Assembly: GCF_010500615.1 (NCBI RefSeq)
Contig: NZ_JAAGNX010000002.1
Coordinates: 858,990 to 922,989 of the forward strand
DNA length: 64,000 bases
Reading direction: 5' to 3'
Source of the DNA: Oceanipulchritudo coccoides
Lineage (GTDB): Bacteria; Verrucomicrobiota; Verrucomicrobiia; Opitutales; Oceanipulchritudinaceae
In this document: in pieces, positions 45,183-55,701 of the stretch
Numbering within the stretch: the stretch's first letter is position 1
Layout: each line of letters begins with the position of its first letter
The notes under the pieces: generated by a model
Told to the model about the DNA's origin: nothing
What the model saw: only the letters and a program-made list of their open reading frames with translations
Database searches by the model: none
Program-made: the position numbers and the translations under genes

Positions 45183-45912
45183 AGTATTCCAGCGAATGGC
45201 GGAGCAGGAGAACCGGCATTGGTGGTTTCGTGCCCGGCGGCGAATCCTGCAATCCCTGATCGAGAAATATGCCGATCCTTCCCGCTTCGGTAAGTTGAAG
45301 ATTCTTGAGGCTGGATCGGGTACGGGGGGTAATTTGGAAATGCTCAGCCGTTTTGGCCAGGTTTCCGCATTCGAGTTGGACAAGACTGCTTGTCAAATAA
45401 CGCGCTCCCGCGGGTTTGAGGTCCGGGAAGGCCGCCTTCCATCAGACCATCCGTTCGTTGACGATCGTTTTGACTTGATCGTTCTCTTTGACGTTCTTGA
45501 GCATGTCGAGGCTGACCAGGAGTCGCTGTCATCGCTTGCTGCCCTGCTTGAACCGGGCGGAATCCTTGTTCTCACAGTTCCAGCGTTTCCTTTCTTGTGG
45601 AGCGGGCATGATGAGAAACACCATCATTTCCGCCGGTATCGCAGGCCCGGTTTGCGCGGGCAGCTGCAGCAGGCCGGCCTGCAGATAAAGCGAATTACCT
45701 ATTTTAATTCCTTCCTTTTTCCCGTTGTGGCGATGGTTCGTTGTATCAAGAAATTGGTACATTCCAAACACAGTGATGAGGAGGGTCTTCCTGCACCCTG
45801 GCTCAACCTTATACTCGAGAAAGTATTCTCCAGTGAGCGTTTTTTACTTTCAATGTTGAGTTTTCCTTTTGGGGTTTCCCTCCTTTCGATTTGCCAGCGT
45901 CCCAAACGCTGA
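45172..45912 (+). CDS. class I SAM-dependent methyltransferase
   Basis: The 246-residue product from ATG 45172 has the SAM-binding motif LEAGSGTGGNLEML (about residues 44-57), acidic ribose ligand AFELD and the FDVLEHVEAD post-I motif, and a C-terminal hydrophobic stretch. UbiG/Methyltransf_11-like. In a sugar locus, a lipid or sugar O- or N-methylation is likely but substrate unknown. It overlaps the glycosyltransferase gene. Confidence 0.85.
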   Translation: MEAEVFQRMAEQENRHWWFRARRRILQSLIEKYADPSRFGKLKILEAGSGTGGNLEMLSRFGQVSAFELDKTACQITRSRGFEVREGRLPSDHPFVDDRFDLIVLFDVLEHVEADQESLSSLAALLEPGGILVLTVPAFPFLWSGHDEKHHHFRRYRRPGLRGQLQQAGLQIKRITYFNSFLFPVVAMVRCIKKLVHSKHSDEEGLPAPWLNLILEKVFSSERFLLSMLSFPFGVSLLSICQRPKR

Positions 45913-45970
45913 ATGGGAAATTCTGGCGTTGCCAGATTGGTCGGTATCGCTATCGCTGTAATAGGTATTC

Positions 45971-48178
45971 ATGACAAGTCTGCCACAACGCGACGTTCTA
46001 AGGCGCTTTCTACTCGCTTACGGTATTTTTGCGTCTTTGCTTTACGTTTTCCTCATGCTGGTGGCATTCCCTTGGTGGCAGGCTTCCAATCATCCGGTCC
46101 TCCTTACTGTCGGGGCAAATAAAAATACGGAAATCCGGCTTGGGTTTTCCGCCCATGATGAGGAGCTTTTGTTTATTCCGGCGGGGAAGGTAACCTCTTT
46201 CCACTGGAATTGGGCGACTGAATTGCCTCCCAAGAAGCAGTATGACCTTCGACTTGAATTTCCGAAAGGGACAAATGGTGAGGTGATCCTCAAGGAAGTT
46301 ACCGTTCTGAATCTCCATCCCAATGAGGGGGATGTCTCCCTGGACCTGAGTGAATTGGTGGATACGCCAAAGGATAATGTCCGGATCCGCAAACTCGGGG
46401 ACGGTTGGGGCGTTCTAGCTCGTCCGGGCGGGAGTTTTGAACTTCCGCAGGGATCCCTGGAACAGCCTTCTTTGGCATGGTTCAAGGATTGGGTAGCCGC
46501 TACTTGGGGCTACCTTTTATTCAGTGGAATGGGGCTTCTGTTATTTGTGACTGCACTCAGGTTCCCAAATGCAATCGAGCCTCGAAAACGTCTTGTTCCG
46601 GTCTATGAAACAGCTGCCTTGATAATCGGGGTTGTTGCCGGCACGGCCATTCATCTTCATTTGCTCAAACATGCTGTACCCGGGTATATTTCCGGAGATG
46701 CCACAGCCTATCTGATGGCAGCGCTGGTGGGGTCACCCGTTTCCTCCCAAGCCCCGGAAGCCCTGTCGTATTTTGCCAGTCCCTTGCCATTGTATCCACT
46801 CTTGTTGCGCTTTGGACTGCAGCTTCTGAACGGGGACATCAATGCCTTCATCCTGGTTCAGGGAATCGTGTACAGTGTATCAATTCTTCTGCTTGCCCTC
46901 AGTTTAAGGCGGCTTGTCCACGGGTATCTGATTGGACTTGTCGCGTTCTTGATTCTTGTTTCTCCATTTGGTGTATGGGCCAGTCGCCACATTGAGCCTA
47001 CTTCTTTCTCCGCAAGTTTTTGGGTCCTTGCGATTGCGGCATTCATTTTTCTTTGGCAACGGTCCGGATTACTTCGTTTGACCGGTTGGATCCTTTTCAG
47101 CTTGGCGGCGACTGGCGCAGCCTGTACGCAATCGTCCGGCTTCATCCTGCTGGCTCTTCCGACCTTTCTATTTATCGGTGCGCTCTGGTGGAGTTATTCC
47201 AATCGCGGCAGGAATTTTTGGAAAATCCCGGTTTTCTGGTCAACGGTTGGGCAAGTGGCCATTCCTTTCGCGATTGTGTTGATGACCTATTTCTCAATCA
47301 ACACGGTCAAGTCCCTTGACGGGACATATTCCGGCATGAACGGACTGACGGACATCCATCAGGCCAGTGCACCCTTCAGTTCAGGCTTTCTGGATGTCAG
47401 GGCAATTGGAGACGATGATGAGTATGCCAGTTTTATAAAGGCCCGGAATGATGCAGGGTACGCCTTCGGTGGATGGTCCCTTCGCCAACACCTGCTGGCC
47501 CGATTGGAAAGCCCTGACGGGATGAGCCTGGCTCAACGGGTCGAAGCCCTGCAGATGCGAACTTCGGAATTTGTTGAATCCAATGAAGGCAGGATTTCCT
47601 TTCCAGCCAAGCTTGCTGTCATCGGGCGAATTGGGGGATGGGCCTTTGCCGCCCCGCAGAAGACTGCCTTCTCGTTGGAACCGATTACGCCGTCATACGA
47701 AGTGCCTCATGCCTTTGCGGACATGGAGATTGCTGAAGCAATACAAGGTGAGCTATCGCTTGTCGCTTCCGGAACAGACCTTCCAATCCGCCTGATCAAG
47801 GCCAACTCGGATCCTTGGGTTTACCTCTACAACCACTCAATTGTCCTCGTTTATCCGTGGCTTTACCGTGTCTTGCTGATTATTTCATTGGTTGGTTGGA
47901 CGCTGGCTGTTTCCGAGCGGAAGTATCTCGCAACAGCCTTTATCTCACCGTTCTTCCTGCTCATTGTTTACCACATGTCGCAGATGCATATTCTCGGGGC
48001 TGAGCTGCAGACCCTCGACGCGGTTATCTGGGTGTCTGCCCTTGGAGGGATTACAAGTGTATTGAAAAATACGCTACAAAAGGAAACGGCTGAAGATGAC
48101 CGACGCTGTTTGCCCCCGGTCAAGCCGAAAAGGCTCCTGACCCGCCACACGCGCAGGCCGGACGATTTCATTCTTTAA
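45971..48178 (+). CDS. large GT-C-like membrane protein
   Basis: The 735-residue product has about 12 membrane segments, with a periplasmic domain after the first (about 40-175) and a second soluble loop between the late segments (about 440-620). It has the organisation of ArnT/PMT-type GT-C glycosyltransferases that use polyprenyl-linked sugars, but no family signature is certain. With the preceding carrier glycosyltransferase it would complete a sugar-transfer pathway to an envelope target; this is inference. Confidence 0.65.
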   Translation: MTSLPQRDVLRRFLLAYGIFASLLYVFLMLVAFPWWQASNHPVLLTVGANKNTEIRLGFSAHDEELLFIPAGKVTSFHWNWATELPPKKQYDLRLEFPKGTNGEVILKEVTVLNLHPNEGDVSLDLSELVDTPKDNVRIRKLGDGWGVLARPGGSFELPQGSLEQPSLAWFKDWVAATWGYLLFSGMGLLLFVTALRFPNAIEPRKRLVPVYETAALIIGVVAGTAIHLHLLKHAVPGYISGDATAYLMAALVGSPVSSQAPEALSYFASPLPLYPLLLRFGLQLLNGDINAFILVQGIVYSVSILLLALSLRRLVHGYLIGLVAFLILVSPFGVWASRHIEPTSFSASFWVLAIAAFIFLWQRSGLLRLTGWILFSLAATGAACTQSSGFILLALPTFLFIGALWWSYSNRGRNFWKIPVFWSTVGQVAIPFAIVLMTYFSINTVKSLDGTYSGMNGLTDIHQASAPFSSGFLDVRAIGDDDEYASFIKARNDAGYAFGGWSLRQHLLARLESPDGMSLAQRVEALQMRTSEFVESNEGRISFPAKLAVIGRIGGWAFAAPQKTAFSLEPITPSYEVPHAFADMEIAEAIQGELSLVASGTDLPIRLIKANSDPWVYLYNHSIVLVYPWLYRVLLIISLVGWTLAVSERKYLATAFISPFFLLIVYHMSQMHILGAELQTLDAVIWVSALGGITSVLKNTLQKETAEDDRRCLPPVKPKRLLTRHTRRPDDFIL

Positions 48179-48180
48179 TT

Positions 48181-50748
48181 TCACTCCTTGCGGAGGACAG
48201 CCAAGGGAGCTTGTGTGGCAATTCCCCGCGATGTGAGCCATCCCGTCACCCAGGTCAGGAATATGACCGCTACGAGAACTGTCCCTGTTTGAAATGGATG
48301 AATTGAAAAAGGAATCGAGAAAACAAAGCGCAAGAGAGCCCAGGAGGCTGCTACAGACAAGGCCAGTCCGGCCAGCCCTGAGATAAGCCCAAGGAGTAGA
48401 AACTCCAAAGTGAGAACAGTCCGGATAAAGCGGGTTGAGGCGCCCAAGGTGCGGAAAAGAACGCTTTCCCTGATTCTCTGGTAGCGGCTGCTGATAACTG
48501 CTCCGGCAAGGACAAGAAGGCCCGTCGCGATGGTGAACCCTGCCATGAACTTGATAACAAACGTCGCCTTGTTGAGGATCTCCTCAAGCGACTTGAAAAC
48601 AAGAGACAGGTCGATCAGGCTGACATTGGGAAATTGCTTTGTGAGTGACTGTTGGAGGTTGGCAGTCTCCAACCTGCTGGGCGACTTCACACTGATTGCG
48701 TAGACGGTCGGGGCCGCCTCAATCGTGTCCAGGGGAAAGACAATATTGAAGTTCTGCCGGCCTGCCTGCCACCGGACCCGCCGTATGCTGCTGACAACCG
48801 TTTCCACCTCGACCCCCTGCACGTTCCAAGTGATTTGGTCGCCAATATCCACGCCAAAGTCTTCTATGACATTTTCGGAGAGGGAAACCGGGTAGGGCTC
48901 CCCTCCGTCGTATCGTGGAACAAAACTACCCGCTATCACTTCAGCATTATCGAGCACATGGTCCCTGTAGGTATTGCGGAATTCCCAGGTGTAGACCCAA
49001 TCCGAGACTGGCGAATCCGGTGTGGTCTTCCATTCCCGCATCGGCTTTCCCTTGATCCTATCAACCCGCATCGTGATTACGGGAAGAATATCCCGGGCTG
49101 GGAGTCCCGTATCGGAGAGGAGGCCGATGACTTCATCCCGCTGGTTGGACTGGACATCGAGCAGGATGACGTTGGCGGCATCATCGGATGACTCAATATT
49201 CACTTGTCCCAGCAAACCGTCGCGCACAAGTAGCAAGGTGTTGATCAGGAGCACACCCATTCCCAGGGTAACGACCATGAGGAGCGTGCGGTTGTTGGGC
49301 CGGTACAGGTTGCCAAGCGCGGTCCGGTAGGCATACGGCATGGAGGCCATCCGCAAACGGCGCAGGGCAGCCCGCAAGGACCACGCAAGAGCGGACAGCA
49401 ACCCGAGTGAAACGAGCAGTCCGCCAAAAAAGTATAATCCGGTGATGGGCTGTCGGGATTGCTGAAGGGTAAACGCCAGCAGGCTGGATAGGAGGATGCC
49501 CGCGGCGAGCCAGGCAAGCGGATCCCTGAAGCTGCTCCCGGAGGATTCGACACTGGACCGAATGGCGCTCAGGGGACTGATTTTCCTGATCCCGAGAAGG
49601 GGTATAAGCGCTGAGAAAAAGACGATTAGCCAGCCAAACAAGAGACCCGTGAGGATGGCGGGATAGCTCAAGCGCATTTCAATGGGGAAGGGGAGGAAAG
49701 ACTGAAGTAGCGATGGAATGATAAACTGAGCCCCAATCCCGAGGACCGTACCCATACTCGCACCGATCAGCCCGAATGTCATCATCTGCCCCAGATAGAT
49801 GGAGAATGCGGACTTGGAACTGGAGCCAAGGCAGCGAAGGATAGCAATGGTTTCGCGTTTGCCCTGAAGATAGACATTCACAGCTCCGACAATTCCCACT
49901 CCGCCAAGCAGGAGGGCGACGAAGCCGATCAAGTTGAGGAAGTCGAGGAGGTTGTTCAGGACCGACTCAATGCCTTGGCGCCGATCCTCGACCGTTTCGA
50001 CCCGCACGGATTCATCCACGAAAAAAGTATTCTTCTCGGCCTCTATCCGACTTAGCAATCGAGGCAGCTCCTCCGAGTCGATACCGATCGCGGTGCGGTA
50101 GCGGACGATGGATCCTTCCTGGATCAATCCGGTTTCCTCGATTCCCTCGAGCGGGATATAGATGCGCGGGGCGAAGAATCCAGTCAGTTCAGATTCCCCT
50201 GCCATCCGCAGGAGGGCTGCCTCAATCGTATACTCTTTGGAGCCAAGGACAACGGTGTCACCGGGCAGAAGACCCATTTGAAGGGATAGGCTTTCCTCGA
50301 TAATGGCGTGCCCGGGCTTTGGAGCCCGTTGCGATTGAACACCTTCAGGGATCGTTTCCATTTCCCCATAGAAGGGAAGGGCCCCATCCACGGCGCGCAC
50401 TTGGACAAAGCGGGACTCCCCGGCAGTTGGAAAGAACGCCATCGACCTGAACCGGCGCTCATTGACTTTTTCACCGGGTAAGGAAGCGATGAAGCGGGTC
50501 AGTTCACTTGATGGCATCTGGCGCGTTTGCAGGACAATGTCCGACCCGAGAAGGGATCGTGCCTGTTCGTCCACGATACGCTTCAAATTTTCGCGTAGTG
50601 AATGGATTGCTACAATAGCTCCGATCCCGAAGACCACACTGGAGGTAAAGAGCAAAAGGAGGAGACGCTTACCCCGGCTGTCGCGCCAGGCCATCCGGGC
50701 AATCCATCCAGCCCGCGCCTTGCCTGATAGTTTAATTTTTTGGCTCAT
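48181..50748 (-). CDS. FtsX/LolE-like ABC transporter permease
   Basis: Inner-membrane permease of the MacB/LolCE class. From ATG 50748 the 855-residue product has an N-terminal membrane segment (about 28-50), a periplasmic domain, then two copies of the FtsX domain (four-segment sets, about 260-400 and 740-855). That large double form is found in the LolE-like and YbbP-like families. Its start lies one base after the stop of the ATPase gene, so the pair is one operon. Confidence 0.85.
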   Translation of the reverse strand: MSQKIKLSGKARAGWIARMAWRDSRGKRLLLLLFTSSVVFGIGAIVAIHSLRENLKRIVDEQARSLLGSDIVLQTRQMPSSELTRFIASLPGEKVNERRFRSMAFFPTAGESRFVQVRAVDGALPFYGEMETIPEGVQSQRAPKPGHAIIEESLSLQMGLLPGDTVVLGSKEYTIEAALLRMAGESELTGFFAPRIYIPLEGIEETGLIQEGSIVRYRTAIGIDSEELPRLLSRIEAEKNTFFVDESVRVETVEDRRQGIESVLNNLLDFLNLIGFVALLLGGVGIVGAVNVYLQGKRETIAILRCLGSSSKSAFSIYLGQMMTFGLIGASMGTVLGIGAQFIIPSLLQSFLPFPIEMRLSYPAILTGLLFGWLIVFFSALIPLLGIRKISPLSAIRSSVESSGSSFRDPLAWLAAGILLSSLLAFTLQQSRQPITGLYFFGGLLVSLGLLSALAWSLRAALRRLRMASMPYAYRTALGNLYRPNNRTLLMVVTLGMGVLLINTLLLVRDGLLGQVNIESSDDAANVILLDVQSNQRDEVIGLLSDTGLPARDILPVITMRVDRIKGKPMREWKTTPDSPVSDWVYTWEFRNTYRDHVLDNAEVIAGSFVPRYDGGEPYPVSLSENVIEDFGVDIGDQITWNVQGVEVETVVSSIRRVRWQAGRQNFNIVFPLDTIEAAPTVYAISVKSPSRLETANLQQSLTKQFPNVSLIDLSLVFKSLEEILNKATFVIKFMAGFTIATGLLVLAGAVISSRYQRIRESVLFRTLGASTRFIRTVLTLEFLLLGLISGLAGLALSVAASWALLRFVFSIPFSIHPFQTGTVLVAVIFLTWVTGWLTSRGIATQAPLAVLRKE

Positions 50749-50749
50749 G

Positions 50750-51418
50750 CTATGCCTGAGCCATTTCAACCATACCATTGCGCAGGCGCAGGACGCGGTC
50801 CATGTGGGCAGCAAGTTCCGTGTCGTGTGTGACCAGGATGAGGGTGTTTCCCGTTTCCCGGTGCGTTGAGAACAGCAGCTCTTCGATTTGTCCACTTGTC
50901 TCTTCATCGAGGTTGCCGGTTGGCTCATCGGCGAAGAGGACGGCCGGTTCTGAAACACTGGCCCTGGCAATCGCCACCCGTTGCTGTTCTCCACCCGACA
51001 ACTGGACGGGGTAGTGGTCGCTTCGCTGGGCGAGGCCGACTCTTTCCAGCCAGGACATGGCCTTTTTGTGGACATTCCGCTGGCCTTTCAATTCAAGCGG
51101 GATGCACACGTTTTCGAGGGCGGTCAAGGTCGGGATCAACTGAAAATTTTGAAAAACAAACCCCACATGCTGATTTCGGATTCTGGCCCGGTGATCCTCA
51201 CTGAGTTCGGACAGCGGTTCTTCCATCAGATGAACAGAGCCGCTACTCGGGGTATCCAGTCCGGCACAGATTCCAAGCAGGGTTGTCTTGCCGCTACCCG
51301 ATGGACCGACAATGGCGAGCGATTCGCCAGCCTCGACAGAGGTACTGATACCTCCAAGCACCTCAAGCGGGTGCCCCCCGCTGAGGTAAGATTTGTGAAT
51401 GTCCTTGAGTTTTAACAT
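50750..51418 (-). CDS. ABC transporter ATPase, LolD/MacB type
   Basis: Couples ATP hydrolysis to the adjacent permease. The 222-residue product from ATG 51418 has Walker A GPSGSGKTT, the signature LSGGEQQR, Walker B VLFADEPTGNLDEET and the H loop VTHD. An open upstream frame to 51445 would add unconserved residues. Family role in lipoprotein release, or peptide or drug export; here the pair with a YbbP-like permease is more like YbbA-YbbP. Confidence 0.93.
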   Translation of the reverse strand: MLKLKDIHKSYLSGGHPLEVLGGISTSVEAGESLAIVGPSGSGKTTLLGICAGLDTPSSGSVHLMEEPLSELSEDHRARIRNQHVGFVFQNFQLIPTLTALENVCIPLELKGQRNVHKKAMSWLERVGLAQRSDHYPVQLSGGEQQRVAIARASVSEPAVLFADEPTGNLDEETSGQIEELLFSTHRETGNTLILVTHDTELAAHMDRVLRLRNGMVEMAQA

Positions 51419-51526
51419 AAATGGATGTGTGTGGATGTTGAACAACGTCGCCGGCAGTTTGACCTGACACCAGATTCGGGTAGATATTATTGGCTCATGT
51501 CGGTTTCAGCCTTCCAGCTTAACAGT

Positions 51527-52132
51527 ATGCTCATTCGGGCTTTAATTTCCATTCTGTGCCTGCTTTTTCTTCCGGCATCACTGGTCGGGGAGCGGATTGT
51601 CTTCCTCGGTGACAGCCTTACGGCAGGATATGGACTGGATCCTGAAAATGCCTATCCCAAGTTGGTTGAAACGGCATTGCAGGCTGATGATCCGGAAGTG
51701 ACTGTGATCAATGCCGGATTAAGCGGGGACACCACAGCAGGCGGATTGCAGCGAGTGGATTGGATTCTTCGCCAGCCAATTGATGTGTTTGTCGTCGCCC
51801 TCGGGGCAAATGATGCCTTGCGCGGGCTTCCCGTTGAATCGGCCAAAAAAAACCTGCAGGGGATCATACGCAAAGTTCGCGACAAGCATCCGAAGGCCCG
51901 GATCATCCTAGCCGGTATGCTGGCGCCGCCAAACATGGGCAAACCATACCAGAGGGCTTTCAATCGGATCTACCCCGCTTTGGCAAAGTCCGAGTCCGTG
52001 GAACTGCTTCCATTTCTTCTTGAAGGCGTAGCGGGTGAACCGTCACTCAATCTTGCAGACGGTGTCCATCCGAACATCGAGGGACACCGCCGGATCGCCC
52101 GGGCCGTCCTCAAGTTTTTGAAGAAGCGGTAG
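51527..52132 (+). CDS. TesA-like SGNH esterase
   Basis: Lysophospholipase/thioesterase/arylesterase of the SGNH class, probably periplasmic. From ATG 51527 the 201-residue product has a signal peptide (about 1-20), catalytic Ser30 in FLGDSLTAGYG, the oxyanion GAND motif and the Asp-His pair DGVHPN. ATG 51497 is an alternative start. In E. coli, tesA and the ybbA-ybbP ABC pair are also adjacent and divergent, which supports the calls on both sides. Confidence 0.88.
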   Translation: MLIRALISILCLLFLPASLVGERIVFLGDSLTAGYGLDPENAYPKLVETALQADDPEVTVINAGLSGDTTAGGLQRVDWILRQPIDVFVVALGANDALRGLPVESAKKNLQGIIRKVRDKHPKARIILAGMLAPPNMGKPYQRAFNRIYPALAKSESVELLPFLLEGVAGEPSLNLADGVHPNIEGHRRIARAVLKFLKKR

Positions 52133-52137
52133 AAGGA

Positions 52138-53364
52138 TTATTTCCCGAAGTGTTCCTTGATCAAGGTCATCGCCTTCTCGACATTTTCGCGCGTGTTGAA
52201 CGCGCTCAGGCGAAAGTGCCCCTCTCCACACGTGCCAAATCCAGCACCTGGGGTGCAGACGATTCCAGTCTTGTGTAGAAGCTCGTCGAAAAAGTCCCAT
52301 GAGGATCCATCAATCTTGATCCAGACGTAGGGAGCGTTTGTTCCACCCACGCAGGAAAACCCGAGCTCGGTCATGGTCTTGTGGATGATAGCCGCATTTT
52401 CCATGTAGAAATCGGTGAGGGTTTTGACTTCCTTCTTGCCCTCTGGTGAGTAGATTGCGGCGGCCCCACGCTGAACCGGATAGGAAACTCCATTGAACTT
52501 TGTCGTGTGGCGACGGTTCCAGAGCTTGTTGATGCTCACCTTTTCGCCGGCGCTGTCGTAGGCGAAGAGTTCTTCGGGGACCACGGTGAAAGCGCATCGG
52601 GTTCCTGTGAAGCCGGCGTTTTTTGAGAAAGAGCGGAACTCGATGGCGCACTCGCGGGCGCCGCCAATTTCATAAATCGAGTGCGGGACTTCAGGATCAC
52701 GGATAAACGCCACATAGGCAGCATCGTACAGGATGATCGCCTTGTTCCGGCGCGCGTAATCAACCCACTCCTGGAGCTGTTCGCGCGTCGCGCAGGCGCC
52801 TGTCGGGTTATTGGGAAAGCACAGGTAAATCAGGTCAACCGCTTCCTCCGGTGGAGATGGCACATAACCATTATCGGGGGTTGATTCGAGGTAGACGAGC
52901 CCCTCATAGCGCCCGTTGACGTTCTGGCCGGTCCGTCCGCCCATGACGTTGGTATCCACATAGACGGGATAGACCGGATCTGGAATGGCGACTTTCGCGG
53001 ATTCGGAGAAAATTTCCTGAATGTTTCCGCTGTCACACTTCGATCCGTCCGAGACAAAGATCTCCGAAGGCTTGATTTCGCATCCGCGCGGGGAGTAGTC
53101 ATTTTCAGCAATGGCTTCCCTGAGAAAAGCATAACCCTGCTCGGGACCATAGCCATGGAATCCAGTGCGTGTCCCCATTTCATCCACGGCATCATGAATG
53201 GCCTTGCGGCAGACTTCCGGGAGGGGTTCGGTGACATCTCCAATCCCCATCTTGATGATCGGTTGGTCCGGGTTTTCCTCGGCAAAGCGGTTCACGCGTT
53301 TGGCGATATCGCTGAAAAGATAGGATGCCTGAAGCTTGGAATAGTTTTCGTTAATCTGTGCCAT
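52138..53364 (-). CDS. dapL: LL-diaminopimelate aminotransferase
   Basis: PLP enzyme that makes LL-diaminopimelate directly from tetrahydrodipicolinate, skipping the acylated route of lysine and peptidoglycan synthesis. The 408-residue product starts [20 protein letters not shown] and has the PLP lysine Lys249 in [13 protein letters not shown] with FPNNPTG and YDAAY. Chlamydiae, Verrucomicrobia, plants and cyanobacteria use it, which supports the organism inference. Confidence 0.97.
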   Translation of the reverse strand: MAQINENYSKLQASYLFSDIAKRVNRFAEENPDQPIIKMGIGDVTEPLPEVCRKAIHDAVDEMGTRTGFHGYGPEQGYAFLREAIAENDYSPRGCEIKPSEIFVSDGSKCDSGNIQEIFSESAKVAIPDPVYPVYVDTNVMGGRTGQNVNGRYEGLVYLESTPDNGYVPSPPEEAVDLIYLCFPNNPTGACATREQLQEWVDYARRNKAIILYDAAYVAFIRDPEVPHSIYEIGGARECAIEFRSFSKNAGFTGTRCAFTVVPEELFAYDSAGEKVSINKLWNRRHTTKFNGVSYPVQRGAAAIYSPEGKKEVKTLTDFYMENAAIIHKTMTELGFSCVGGTNAPYVWIKIDGSSWDFFDELLHKTGIVCTPGAGFGTCGEGHFRLSAFNTRENVEKAMTLIKEHFGK

Positions 53365-53495
53365 ATGAAGCTACAGGAATAAGGATTGCGCACTGAGACA
53401 AGCGACAAAATCCATTTGCCACCTTAAAATGTATGAAATGCCTTGAGGGATCAGCTATTCGGGGCAATTGTATAAGGTAAGGTGGAGCGATTGAT

Positions 53496-54341
53496 ATGCA
53501 GATTATAGAAGACCTCAACAAGATGCAGGAAACCGCCATCGGATTGCGGTCCAGCGGCAAGCTGATTGCCCTTGTCTCGACCAGTGGCGCCTTGCACGCC
53601 GGCCATGCCGCCTTGATCCGGCGGGCCAGGGAAGAGGCCGATGTCGTGATTGTCTCGACAATTGTCAATCCGCTCGAATTCGGACCCAATGAGGATTACC
53701 AACGTTATCCAAGGAATAGTTCGGGAGACGCTGAGTTTTGCGAAAAGGAGGGCGTGGACATCATTTTCCGTCCTTCCGTGAAGGAGCTTTTCCCGGAGAG
53801 TTTTTCCTTAAACGTGTCCGAAACATGTATCAGCGGAACGCTGTGCGGCGTCTCCCGTCCGAATTACTTCAGTGGCGTTTGCACCCTGCATGCGATGCTC
53901 TTTAATCTGGTCCGCCCGGACCATGTTGTCCTTGGGATGCGTGATCCGCAGAAGGTCAGCGTCATCCGAAAACTGGTCGACGAGCTGCATTTTCCAATAA
54001 CCATCTTTGTTGAAGAGATTGTCCGGGACACCGACGGGCTCCCCTTCAATTCGAGAAACGCCTACCTCAATGATTTTCAGCGCCGTGATGCGGCCACCCT
54101 GCACAAGGCCCTCTGCGAAGGCAAAAAACTTGTCGATCAGGGCATCAGCAACGTGGACCGAGTCCTTGCCGAAGTCACACACCACATCTCCCAGGTGCGC
54201 CGCTTGCGGGTGATTTATGTGGCTGCGGTTTCCCCCGTTACGATGGAACCGGTGCGGAGTGAGATTGTTCCCGGCAAGACTCTTGTCTTGACCGCGGTCT
54301 GGTGCGACGAGGTCCGCCTGATAGACAATATCGTGCTTTGA
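53496..54341 (+). CDS. panC: PanC-like pantoate-beta-alanine ligase with altered active site
   Basis: Belongs to the PanC family that joins pantoate and beta-alanine with ATP. The 281-residue product keeps the HxGH motif (His34, His37 in GALHAGH) and the SRN end of the second motif (NSRN at 185-188). Substitutions at otherwise strict positions: PTMGAL is STSGAL (Met to Ser), FGEKDYQQ is LGMRDPQK (Lys to Arg and Gln to Lys), SSRN is NSRN. It may be a diverged true PanC or act on another carboxylate. A GGTGGAG lies about nine bases before the ATG. Confidence 0.75.
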   Translation: MQIIEDLNKMQETAIGLRSSGKLIALVSTSGALHAGHAALIRRAREEADVVIVSTIVNPLEFGPNEDYQRYPRNSSGDAEFCEKEGVDIIFRPSVKELFPESFSLNVSETCISGTLCGVSRPNYFSGVCTLHAMLFNLVRPDHVVLGMRDPQKVSVIRKLVDELHFPITIFVEEIVRDTDGLPFNSRNAYLNDFQRRDAATLHKALCEGKKLVDQGISNVDRVLAEVTHHISQVRRLRVIYVAAVSPVTMEPVRSEIVPGKTLVLTAVWCDEVRLIDNIVL

Positions 54342-54356
54342 CGGGTGGGCCCGGTC

Positions 54357-55667
<1,311 letters not shown>

Positions 55668-55701
55668 GGGATCGATTGGTTAAGGTGAAAACAGGAATTT
55701 G

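Noticed and set aside
53430-53495. strong promoter for panC
   Set aside because: A -10 like TATAAG lies at about 53471, but no -35 hexamer was found at 16-18 bases; left uncalled.
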